Shown: piece after piece, positions 1 to 6,432 of the stretch
Numbering within the stretch: the stretch's first letter is position 1
Layout of the letters: every line of letters begins with the position of its first letter
Assembly (NCBI GenBank): GCA_041476545.1
Contig: JBGOTP010000089.1
Coordinates: 1-14,969, forward strand
Length of the DNA stretch: 14,969 nt
DNA from: JBGOTP01 sp041476545
GTDB lineage: Bacteria > Acidobacteriota > Vicinamibacteria > Vicinamibacterales > CAVVIG01
Direction of reading: 5' to 3'
The notes under the pieces: generated by a model
What the model saw: only the letters and a program-made list of their open reading frames with translations
Told to the model about the DNA's origin: nothing
Database searches by the model: none
Made by a program: the position numbers and the translations under genes

Positions 1-2
1 AC

Positions 3-1145
3 GGTGGATACGCCGGCCCCGCGGTCGCCGGCGGACGTGTGTTCGTCGCCGACTATGCACAGACACGTGGCCTCCGCGGCGTGGAACGCATCCAGACGCT
101 CGACGCCAGCACCGGCCGCGTACTCTGGTCCCGCGAGTGGGATACGAACTACGTCGGCATGCTGGACACATGGGCGATCGGCCCGGCCGCAACGCCGACG
201 GTGGATGGCGATCGCGTGTACGTGCTCGGCCGCGCGGGCGCGCTGTCGTGCCTGAAAGTCGACACGGGAGACATCGTCTGGCAGAAGGACTACATGAAAG
301 ACTATGGCGCCGAGATGCCGACGTGGGGCTTCACCGGCGCACCACTCGTCGACGGGAACCGTCTCGTCTGCCTGGTGGGCGGCGCGCCGAATGCCAAGGT
401 CGTGACGTTCGACAAGATGTCCGGCAAGGAGATCTGGCGATCGTTGCCGTCGAACTCCGAGCCCGGCTACGCGCAGCCGGTCATCATCAGCGCAGGCGGC
501 ACGCGTCAACTGATCATCTGGCATCCGGTCGCCATCAGCTCGCTGGATCCGGCGACCGGACGCATCTACTGGGAACAGCCCTTCAAGATCGACTACGGCA
601 TGACGGTCCCGACTGCCGTGCACAACGGATCGCGGCTGCTCGTGTCGTGCTTCTACAACGGTTCCCTCATGCTGTCGCTCGACGAGAGCAGGCCGGCAGC
701 GCGCGTCCTCTGGAAAGGCAAGAGCGACAGCGAAGTCCAGACCGACGGATTGCACGCGGTCGTCGCCACGCCCGTCATTGAGGGCGACTACGTCTACGGG
801 TTGTGCAGCTACGGCCAGTTTCGTTGTCTCAACGCGAAGACGGGCGAGCGCGTGTGGGAGACGCAAGCGGTCACCGGCGAGAGGGCGCGATGGGCGTCCG
901 GTCAGATCGTGCGTCAAGGTGATCGGTACTTCATCAACAACGATCGCGGCGATCTCATCATCGCGCGGCTGAGCCCGAAGGGGTACGACGAGATCAGTCG
1001 AACGACGCTGCTCAAGCCGACGTCCAATCCCGGCAACCGGCGGGCGCTGGAGACCGTGAACTGGTCGCACCCCGCCTACGCGAACCGGCGCATCTACGCC
1101 AGGAACGACGAAGAAGTCCTGTGCGCATCGCTGGCCAGCCAATGA
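3..1145 (+). CDS. PQQ-like (BamB-type) beta-propeller repeat protein, N-terminus cut by window edge
   Basis: The reading frame is open from the first complete codon at position 3, so the true start and any signal peptide lie left of the window; 380 residues are visible. The protein is built of repeated blades in which a DxxTG turn is followed by a W: LDASTGRVLW, VDTGDIVW, FDKMSGKEIW, LDPATGRIYW, LNAKTGERVW. This is the pattern of PQQ-like/BamB beta-propellers. Proteins of this kind are usually exported and act as periplasmic scaffolds or quinoprotein-like proteins; the ligand is unknown, and I see no haem motif or clear PQQ site. The gene is the first visible member of a + strand run: its TGA overlaps the start of the MBL-fold gene as ATGA (1142-1145), so the two are probably translationally coupled. 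It is a paralogue-like relative of the propeller genes at 3079-4572 and 4767-6026. The fold is secure; the role is unassigned. Confidence 0.88.
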   Translation, partial: GGYAGPAVAGGRVFVADYAQTRGLRGVERIQTLDASTGRVLWSREWDTNYVGMLDTWAIGPAATPTVDGDRVYVLGRAGALSCLKVDTGDIVWQKDYMKDYGAEMPTWGFTGAPLVDGNRLVCLVGGAPNAKVVTFDKMSGKEIWRSLPSNSEPGYAQPVIISAGGTRQLIIWHPVAISSLDPATGRIYWEQPFKIDYGMTVPTAVHNGSRLLVSCFYNGSLMLSLDESRPAARVLWKGKSDSEVQTDGLHAVVATPVIEGDYVYGLCSYGQFRCLNAKTGERVWETQAVTGERARWASGQIVRQGDRYFINNDRGDLIIARLSPKGYDEISRTTLLKPTSNPGNRRALETVNWSHPAYANRRIYARNDEEVLCASLASQ

Positions 1146-2050
1146 AACGGATCGCTGCCAGCGTCCTTCTTGCGGTCGCGAGCGTGTGGACTGCCGGGCC
1201 GCGCGCGCAGAACGCGCGACCGCCCGACGCGCTGCGCACGCAGTCGCTGGACGTCTCCGACAACCTCTATCTGGTCAGCGGCGGCGGTGGCAATTCGCTC
1301 ATGATGACGGGCGACTACGGTGTCGTGCTCGTCGATACGAAACTTCCGGGACAGGGACGAGCGCTGCTCGACATCGCCGCGGGGATCTCGGATCAGCCCG
1401 TCACGACGGTCATCTACACGCACGCTCACATCGATCACACCGGCGGCAGCCGCGAGCTTCCTTCGCTCAGCCAGATCGTCGCGCACGAGAGCACGAAGGC
1501 GACCATGGAGCGGATGGACGCGTTCAAGGGTGCGGGCGCGCGATTTCTGCCGGGCACGGTGTTTCACGACACGATGTCGCTTGGTGAAGGACGGGATCGC
1601 ATTGATCTCTCCTATTTCGGCGTGGGACACACGAGCGGGGACATCGTCGTGGCGTTTCCCGCCAAGCGCGTCGCGTATCTCGGCGACCTCTTTCCTGGAA
1701 AGAGCATGCCGGTCGTCGACGCTGCCAGCGGCGGCAGCTTCGTCGCGTGGCCCGAGACCCTGGCGCGCGTGGTGGCTGAGTTGAAGGGGATCACGAAGAT
1801 CATTCCCGGGCACGCCGTTCCGCCGCCGGGCAGTCCGCTCGGGCGATGGATCACCATGGCCGACCTTCAGGAATACGCCAGGTTCACCCGCGACTTCCTC
1901 CTGGCGGTTCAGGAGGCCTTCAAGGCGGGCAACACAGTTGACGAGGCCGCGTCTCGGCTGAACCTGTCCGAGCGATATCCGTCGTACAACTTCGACAACG
2001 CGCGGGCGGGCGTGCAATCCATCTACGCTGAACTGAACACCAGGCGGTGA
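1142..2050 (+). CDS. Secreted metallo-beta-lactamase-fold hydrolase
   Basis: This 302-residue protein has a signal peptide (about residues 1-23, MKRIAASVLLAVASVWTAG then a cleavable RAQ). It carries the full set of MBL-fold metal ligands: HAHIDH at 94-99 (H94, H96, D98, H99), H163 in GHTSGD, D182 in LGDLF and H224 in PGHA. The spacing is typical of dinuclear zinc MBL hydrolases. The substrate cannot be read from sequence; exported relatives include B3-like lactamases, lactonases and other esterases, so an antibiotic role should not be assumed. I chose ATG 1142 rather than GTG 1121 because the signal peptide begins there and the ATG overlaps the upstream stop as ATGA; no Shine-Dalgarno is evident, consistent with coupling. 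The C-terminus (about 240-302) is a helical extension with an EYARFTRDFL stretch. Its GTGA end (2047-2050) lies six bases before the next gene's ATG. Confidence 0.9.
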   Translation: MKRIAASVLLAVASVWTAGPRAQNARPPDALRTQSLDVSDNLYLVSGGGGNSLMMTGDYGVVLVDTKLPGQGRALLDIAAGISDQPVTTVIYTHAHIDHTGGSRELPSLSQIVAHESTKATMERMDAFKGAGARFLPGTVFHDTMSLGEGRDRIDLSYFGVGHTSGDIVVAFPAKRVAYLGDLFPGKSMPVVDAASGGSFVAWPETLARVVAELKGITKIIPGHAVPPPGSPLGRWITMADLQEYARFTRDFLLAVQEAFKAGNTVDEAASRLNLSERYPSYNFDNARAGVQSIYAELNTRR

Positions 2051-2055
2051 GGTCC

Positions 2056-3065
2056 ATGAAGTCCCGGCTGCTGGCCCTGGGCGCTCTGGCCGTTCTGTCC
2101 GCTCACGCCTTCGTCGTGCACGGACAGGCGATCCCCGATCAGCACATCCGTTTTCATGCCCTCGGAGATTTCCGGCTCGACAGTGGCAGCGTGCTTCCGA
2201 ACGCGAAGGTGGCCTACGCCACGGCTACGACTTCCTGCTCGGTGCGGGACGCGCGCTGGATCCAGCCAGGTACTTCATCGTGGCAACGGAGATGTTCGCG
2301 AACGGACTGTCTTCGTCGCCGAGCAACACGCCGGCTCCGTTCCATGGACCGAAGTTCCCGGCGATCGCGATTCGCGACGATGTCGAAGCGGCGCGGCGCG
2401 TGTTGACGTCGCTCGGGGTCATACGCGTGCGCGCGGTTGTCGGATTCTCAATGGGCGCGCAACAGGCGTTTCAGTGGGCCGTTGGCCATCAGGATTTCAT
2501 GGACCAGATCGTCGCCTACTGCGGCACCGCGAAGACGTACCCGCACGGGGTGGTCCGGCTCGAGAGCGCGATCAGCGCGCTCACCGCCGACGCGGCATTC
2601 AACGACGGCAACTACGCGTCGCCCCCAATGCGTGGCCTCGCGGCGTGGGCAAACAGTTGGACCGCCTGGACGAGGTCACAGGAGTGGTGGCGGCTGGAGT
2701 TGTTCAAGCCGGGGGCGAGGACCGTCGACGACTTCATGGCGGCGCAGACGAGGTACTGGTCGTCGAAAGACGCCAACGACCTCATCTCCCAAGCGCGCAC
2801 CTGGCAACGCCACAACGTCGGCGATACGCCCGGCTTCAACGGGGACCACGAACGAGCCCTGCGGTCCATCAAGGTCCCCGTGCTCTACATGCCGTGTCAG
2901 ACGGACCTCTATTTCCCTATCGGCGACATACGTTATGAGAGCCAGTTCATCCCGCAGGTGAGCGTCGTGCCGATCCCATCACTCCTCGGTCATATCGCGG
3001 GGACCGGCGGCAACCGGACCGACAACGACTTCATCAACGCGGAGATTCAGCGGTTTCTGAAGTAG
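2056..3065 (+). pseudogene. Alpha/beta hydrolase of the homoserine O-acetyltransferase-like family, frameshifted by a deletion
   Basis: The gene starts at ATG 2056 with a GAGG ribosome binding site at 2049-2052. The first frame encodes a signal peptide (MKSRLLALGALAVLSAHAF) and the start of the domain, ending at AKVAYAT. It then continues out of frame to a stop at 2404-2406. From 2220 the remainder reads in another frame (HGYDFLLGAGRALDPARYFI) through to TAG 3065. The downstream frame keeps the nucleophile elbow GFSMGAQQAF, the acid in QTDLYFP and the histidine in LLGHIAG. In relatives about 20 residues (a TYGxLN...N...TWYSGxH stretch including the oxyanion-hole region) lie between these two segments. 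Here they are missing, and the frame differs by one base. The join falls on CCACG, the sequence expected at both edges, which suggests a microhomology deletion. It could also be an assembly error. An internal start at 2280 or 2293 would give only a truncated protein. Confidence 0.78.
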
Positions 3066-3073
3066 CCGAGGTG

Positions 3074-3087
3074 GCACGCTAGCGTGC
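3074..3087. terminator. 14-bp perfect palindrome between convergent genes, possible weak bidirectional terminator
   Basis: GCACGCTAGCGTGC reads the same on both strands. It starts 8 bases after the stop of the + strand alpha/beta hydrolase and includes the stop codon of the - strand propeller gene (3079-3081). It can fold as a 5-bp stem with a CTAG loop, extended by wobble pairs. No T-run follows on either strand, so intrinsic termination is uncertain. Confidence 0.3.
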
Positions 3088-4572
3088 TGGCGGCCTGATG
3101 TCGAACGCGGCCATCTCCTGCAGATTCCTGACGAGCAGCCGTCCGGCGGCGATGACCGGATGGTTCCAGGTCTTCCCGTCGATGGCGGGAAACTTCGCCA
3201 CTTCGACGTGGCGCTCCGGACTGGCCTGGACGAGCACGACGTCCCCGTCCTCGGTCAGCACGATCAGGTGGTCGCCCGCGAGCAGTATTTGACCATATCC
3301 GTAACGACCGCCTTTCCACTTCAATTCTCCGGTCGTCGCGTCGAGACATGCAAGGATGGCTTCGTCCAATCCGTAGATGTATCCGCGATGGAGAACCGAG
3401 CTCGTGAACTTGTTCTTCATCCGGGTGTTCTCCCAGATCCGCCGCGTCGTGAATCGATCGCCCGCGTGCGTCACCTCGAACACGGCAGCGCCCTTGCCAT
3501 AGCCTGCCGACAGGAAGACGCGATCGTTTCCGAGCAGCAGCGGCTGCGCGATGTTGAGCCCCATGTCGGTCCCAAACGGGTACTCCCAGAGGAGGCGCCC
3601 ATCCTCGACCGTGAGGCCCACGGCCCGGGTCGCGGTGACGATCAGCAGTTGTCGCACTCCGCCGAGTGTGACCAGCACCGGCGACACATACGCCGCCGTG
3701 TCGTCGAGCGCACGCCACACCGGCTCACCCGTCGTCTTGTTGTACGCCGCAACGGATCTGCCGCCAGGGCCACCCGGCAGAACGACTACCTTCTCATCAA
3801 CGATGAGCGGAGCGGCGGCCATGCCCCAGGTGAGATTCTGCGCGCGGTTGTCGGTGAGGATATTGCGCCGCCAGACAAGAACACCCGTCGTCGCGTCGAG
3901 GCACTGCAATTCGCCGAGCGCTCCGAGCGCGTAGATCTGTCCGTTGTGATAGGTCGGCGTGGCGCGAGGGCCGTCGCCTCCCATGGTTTCGACAAACGCC
4001 GCGTCCCAGCCATGCGTCCAGATTTCACGCCCGGTTTCGATCTCGTACGCCGCCACGACTTCCTGTTTTCGCCGCTGCTCGATCGTGAACGCGCGGCCGT
4101 CCGCCGTCACAAACGAGGCGTAGCCCAGTCCGGCCGGCTGCTTCCACAATCGCGGCAATCCATCACGCGGCCAGTCGGTCCGAATCGCCGTGTCGGTGTA
4201 GCGGCCGTCACGGTTGGGGCCGCGGAAGTCGGGCCAGTATCCGGGCGATCGGGCACTGCCGCCGGCTCCACTGACAGGAGGCTGTGCAGAGGGAATGCCC
4301 ACTGATTCGGCACGACCGGCGTCTGTTCCCGCGTTCGCGACATTCGCCCCAGGCACGGCAGGCGATTGGGACACGCCGGCTTGCGACACCGGGGGAAGCC
4401 GCTCCCTCTGGCGTGCCCGATCGGCTTCGAGGGCGTCGTAGTCGGGCGCACGGCGCAGAAAGCGCGGCCGCCTGCCCGTTCCGTCGAGCGCGATTCGAAG
4501 GCCGGCAAATTGATACAGGCCGGCAACGACCAGCGCGACGAGCGCCAGAAGCGCGAGCGCCTTCTTGAGCAT
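3079..4572 (-). CDS. Membrane-anchored or secreted PQQ-like beta-propeller protein
   Basis: This is a 497-residue protein. I start it at ATG 4572, not the longer GTG 4662, because MLKKALALLALVALVVAGLY is a clean hydrophobic signal or anchor at residues 1-20, and the extra upstream codons run through a palindromic repeat. Residues 30-110 are a charged then Pro/Ala/Ser-rich linker. The propeller begins at 113-123 with WPDFRGPNRDG, the entry motif shared with the neighbour at 4767. Blades follow with AYEIETGREIW, LDATTGVLVW, AYNKTTGEPVW, EDGRLLWEY and LDATTGELKW. The family is exported; ligand and partner are unknown. The gene is divergent from 4767-6026 and convergent with the broken alpha/beta hydrolase, whose stop is 13 bases away. 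A TATACT box (4579-4584) sits six bases before the ATG, so a leaderless transcript is possible. Confidence 0.88.
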   Translation of the reverse strand: MLKKALALLALVALVVAGLYQFAGLRIALDGTGRRPRFLRRAPDYDALEADRARQRERLPPVSQAGVSQSPAVPGANVANAGTDAGRAESVGIPSAQPPVSGAGGSARSPGYWPDFRGPNRDGRYTDTAIRTDWPRDGLPRLWKQPAGLGYASFVTADGRAFTIEQRRKQEVVAAYEIETGREIWTHGWDAAFVETMGGDGPRATPTYHNGQIYALGALGELQCLDATTGVLVWRRNILTDNRAQNLTWGMAAAPLIVDEKVVVLPGGPGGRSVAAYNKTTGEPVWRALDDTAAYVSPVLVTLGGVRQLLIVTATRAVGLTVEDGRLLWEYPFGTDMGLNIAQPLLLGNDRVFLSAGYGKGAAVFEVTHAGDRFTTRRIWENTRMKNKFTSSVLHRGYIYGLDEAILACLDATTGELKWKGGRYGYGQILLAGDHLIVLTEDGDVVLVQASPERHVEVAKFPAIDGKTWNHPVIAAGRLLVRNLQEMAAFDIRPPAR

Positions 4573-4578
4573 GCGCGC

Positions 4579-4584
4579 AGTATA
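4579..4584 (-). promoter_or_regulatory. Candidate -10 box for a leaderless transcript of the 4572 propeller gene
   Basis: On the - strand TATACT ends six bases before the ATG at 4572, which would put the transcription start at or next to the start codon. No TTGACA-like -35 is visible at the normal distance (4602-4607 reads GGCCGC on the - strand), and no Shine-Dalgarno precedes the ATG. The call rests on one hexamer. Confidence 0.25.
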
Positions 4585-4621
4585 GCGCCCGCTGCAGATC
4601 GGCGGCCTCATCGGCCGCGCG

Positions 4622-4645
4622 GGCCGGACCCCATAAGGTCCGGCC
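4622..4645 (-). repeat. Palindromic repeat copy 1 (9-bp perfect stem, 6-nt loop)
   Basis: On the - strand GGCCGGACC is followed by the loop TTATGG and GGTCCGGCC, giving a perfect 9-bp GC-rich hairpin. The same 24-base element recurs in the opposite orientation at 4756-4779 with 21 of 24 positions identical. It lies in the 194-base divergent spacer between two propeller genes. There is no T-run after it, so it looks more like a dispersed REP-type element or a protein-binding palindrome than a terminator. Confidence 0.7.
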
Positions 4646-4730
4646 TGCAAGTGTTGTCGCACGTGCTATCGTGGCCCTCATGCGCCCTCTGATCCGCAGC
4701 CCTCACCGAACCACGCGACGTGCGGGCCCG

Positions 4731-4743
4731 AGCCGGACCTTAT
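4731..4743 (+). repeat. Half copy of the GGCCGGACCTTAT palindromic repeat
   Basis: AGCCGGACCTTAT repeats the left arm and part of the loop of the 4756-4779 copy, 25 bases upstream in the same orientation. The right arm is absent. It supports a history of duplication or insertion of this element within the divergent spacer. Confidence 0.55.
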
Positions 4744-4755
4744 TCGCGGAGTGTG

Positions 4756-4779
4756 GGCCGGACCTTATGAGATCCGGCT
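4756..4779 (+). repeat. Palindromic repeat copy 2, overlapping the start codon of the + strand propeller gene
   Basis: The left arm GGCCGGACC, loop TTATGA and right arm GATCCGGCT form an imperfect version (one G-T, one A-C) of the element at 4622-4645. The ATG chosen for the propeller gene (4767-4769) lies in its loop. The first residues (MRSG) are therefore encoded by the repeat, and a hairpin in the mRNA could affect initiation. Confidence 0.6.
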
Positions 4780-6026
4780 TGCACGTCGCGGCCGTCGTGG
4801 TCGCCACGACGATTGTGGCGTTCAGCATCCGCGCCGCCGCGCCCGACTGGCCGCAGTTTCTCGGTCCCGATCGCAACGGCGTCTACACCGGCCCGCCACT
4901 CGCGCGATCGTGGCCTGCGAGCGGACCACGCGTGGTGTGGCGCAAGCAGGTCGGCGCCGGCTTTGCCGGTCCCGTCGTCTCGGGCGGACGCCTGATCCTG
5001 TTCCATCGAATCGCCAACGAAGAAGTCGTCGAGTCGCTCGACGCACAGACCGGCGCGCCGCAATGGCGCTTCGCCTACCCCACCGCGTATCGCGACGACT
5101 ATGGGTTCGATGAGGGACCGCGCGCGGTTCCGGTGGTCGTTAACGGTCGCGTCTACACGTTTGGCGCCGAAGGAAAACTTCACGCGCTCGATCTCTCGAC
5201 CGGACGCGCCATCTGGTCTGTCGATACGAAAACGCGCTTCGCGGTTGCCAAGGGTTTTTTCGGCGCCGCCGGCTCACCGCTCGTCGAAGACGGCCGCGTC
5301 ATCGCCAACATCGGCGGCATGGACGGCTCCAAGTACGCGGGCATCGTCGCGTTCAACGCCGACACGGGCGCAGTGCTGTGGGGCCAGACGAATCACCAGG
5401 CGAGCTACTCCTCGCCGGTCGGCGCGACGATTGATGGCCAGCGCCGCGCCATCTTTTTCACCCGCCAGGCTCTCGTCGTCCTCGACCCGGCGACCGGACA
5501 GGTCGTGTCGCAGCGGGGCTTCCGGTCGCCCTCGCAAACGTCAGTCAATGCGGCGACGCCCATCGTCGTCGGCAGTCTATTCTTTATTTCGGCGACGTAC
5601 GACGCGGGGGCAACCGTCCTCCGCCTGGAGGGAAACCGGTTCACTCCGCTTTGGTCGTCGGACGAGGTGCTGTCGAATCACTACGCGACGAGCGTGTACG
5701 CGAATGGGTACCTATATGGATTCCACGGCCGGCAGGAGTTCAATCCCAGTTTCCGCGCGGTTGATTTCAAGACCGGAACGGTGAAATGGAGCGAGGATCA
5801 GTTCCATGCCGGCACCGTCACGCTGGCCGGCGATCGGCTGCTCATCCTGCGCGAAACCGGCGAGCTCGTGATGGCCCAGGCCACGCCCGAGGCCTTCCGG
5901 CCGATGGCGCGCGCCCAGATCCTGCCAGCAACGCTACGCAGCTATCCGGCGCTCTCCGACGGTTTCCTCTATGCGCGCAACAACGACACGAGGAGGGACA
6001 CGCTCGTGTGTCTCGATTTGCGGTAG
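4767..6026 (+). CDS. Secreted PQQ-like beta-propeller protein
   Basis: The protein has 419 residues. An N-terminal signal peptide (about 1-25, HVAAVVVATTIVAFS core, RAAA before the mature PDWPQ) is followed by the entry motif WPQFLGPDRNG at 28-38, shared with the 3079-4572 protein. Propeller blades follow: LDAQTGAPQW, LDLSTGRAIW, FNADTGAVLW, LDPATGQVVS, VDFKTGTVKW. The family is exported; function is unknown, and no haem, metal or lipobox motif is seen. The frame is open further upstream (GTG 4671, ATG 4680), but that extension is Arg/Pro-rich and would bury the signal peptide, so ATG 4767 is preferred. No Shine-Dalgarno is visible, and the ATG sits in the loop of a palindromic repeat, so GTG codons around 4797 remain alternative starts. 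A 9-nt tandem array begins four bases after the TAG. Confidence 0.87.
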   Translation: MRSGLHVAAVVVATTIVAFSIRAAAPDWPQFLGPDRNGVYTGPPLARSWPASGPRVVWRKQVGAGFAGPVVSGGRLILFHRIANEEVVESLDAQTGAPQWRFAYPTAYRDDYGFDEGPRAVPVVVNGRVYTFGAEGKLHALDLSTGRAIWSVDTKTRFAVAKGFFGAAGSPLVEDGRVIANIGGMDGSKYAGIVAFNADTGAVLWGQTNHQASYSSPVGATIDGQRRAIFFTRQALVVLDPATGQVVSQRGFRSPSQTSVNAATPIVVGSLFFISATYDAGATVLRLEGNRFTPLWSSDEVLSNHYATSVYANGYLYGFHGRQEFNPSFRAVDFKTGTVKWSEDQFHAGTVTLAGDRLLILRETGELVMAQATPEAFRPMARAQILPATLRSYPALSDGFLYARNNDTRRDTLVCLDLR

Positions 6027-6029
6027 GAG

Positions 6030-6110
6030 GGGTTCACGGGGTTCGCCGGGTTCACCGGGTTCACCGGGTTCACCGGGTTCGCCGGGTTCGCTGGGTTCGC
6101 TGGGCTCATG
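6030..6110 (+). repeat. Nine-unit 9-nt tandem array, consensus GGGTTCRCC
   Basis: The units in order are GGGTTCACG, GGGTTCGCC, three of GGGTTCACC, GGGTTCGCC, two of GGGTTCGCT and a degenerate GGGCTCATG. The array begins four bases after the stop of the propeller gene, in the sense orientation. The reverse strand would read as an Asn-Pro-Val/Ala repeat but has no gene-like context. A shorter array of the same unit in the opposite orientation lies at 6398-6430. Confidence 0.92.
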
Positions 6111-6344
6111 AAATTCGCTAGTTCCGTGGAGATCTGCGCAACGCGAGACAAAAAGTCGCCCCGGTGGGTACCTATTGGAGACTCCGCCTGCATTCTCGCC
6201 GCAGATCGGAACCCCGGCACTGGTACGGTTCTTTCTTTCCTATCTTGCCAATGACGGGTGGCTGCGCTGGCGGGGAGTTGATCCTGACGGTGGCATTCAC
6301 CGAGCGCGATCTAACCAAGCCGCGCTAGAGCTGCTACCTGCCTA
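6111..6344. other. Intergenic stretch with no supported gene
   Basis: This is the left and central part of the 406-base gap between the propeller gene (6026) and the DUF2585 gene (6433). I see no tRNA, no ribosome binding site with a convincing ORF and no integrase-type site. A 25-codon open frame from ATG 6251 to TAG 6326 (ending LTKPR) has no ribosome binding site or family resemblance and may be a decayed gene end. AT content is slightly higher than in the flanking genes. Confidence 0.5.
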
Positions 6345-6378
6345 GGCTCGCTCGTCGGCGCTGGTCGACGAGCGAGCC
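6345..6378. repeat. Perfect 12-bp inverted repeat with 10-nt loop
   Basis: GGCTCGCTCGTC (6345-6356) pairs exactly with GACGAGCGAGCC (6367-6378) across a 10-base loop. It lies between two convergent genes, where a bidirectional terminator would be expected, but neither strand has a T-run after the stem. It could be a terminator working without U-run, a mobile-element end or an RNA structure. I tested it as an integron attC site: two RYYYAAC-like cores occur nearby, but no matching GTTRRRY partner is correctly placed. Confidence 0.75.
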
Positions 6379-6397
6379 GTCCAACCTCAGCACCCCC

Positions 6398-6430
6398 CGA
6401 ACCTCGTGAACCCGTGAACCCCGTGAACCC
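6398..6430 (-). repeat. Short 9-nt tandem array, consensus GGGTTCACG, opposite orientation to 6030-6110
   Basis: On the - strand the units are GGGTTCACG, GGGTTCAC, GGGTTCACG and a degenerate AGGTTCG. It starts two bases after the stop of the DUF2585 gene and, like the 6030-6110 array, is in the sense orientation of the gene it follows. The two arrays therefore form an inverted pair around the 6111-6397 interval. Confidence 0.85.
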
Positions 6431-6432
6431 AA

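Noticed and set aside
1094..2017. 307-codon - strand ORF opposite the MBL hydrolase
   Set aside because: Shadow; the + strand frame has every MBL metal ligand and a signal peptide.
1142..2050. Calling the MBL-fold protein an antibiotic beta-lactamase
   Set aside because: The metal ligands define only the fold; no B1/B2/B3-specific substrate residues could be confirmed, and the context shows no resistance genes.
3160..4305. 381-codon + strand ORF opposite the - strand propeller
   Set aside because: Shadow of the propeller gene; the composition is rich in Arg, His and Val with no motifs.
5969..6220. Minus-strand ORF of 83 codons with Asn-Pro-Val/Ala repeats
   Set aside because: It is simply the reverse reading of the 9-nt GGGTTCRCC array; there is no ribosome binding site or family match, and it overlaps the 3' end of the propeller gene.
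6251..6328. 25-codon ORF starting at ATG 6251
   Set aside because: No ribosome binding site, no hydrophobic or family signature; it is within the chance range for a gap of this size.
6300..6400. Integron attC-like site around the 12-bp hairpin
   Set aside because: RYYYAAC-like cores (ATCTAAC, GTCCAAC) are present, but there is no correctly oriented GTTRRRY partner and no integrase or cassette array.
6030..6430. CRISPR array
   Set aside because: The repeats are contiguous 9-nt units without unique spacers, and there are no cas genes.
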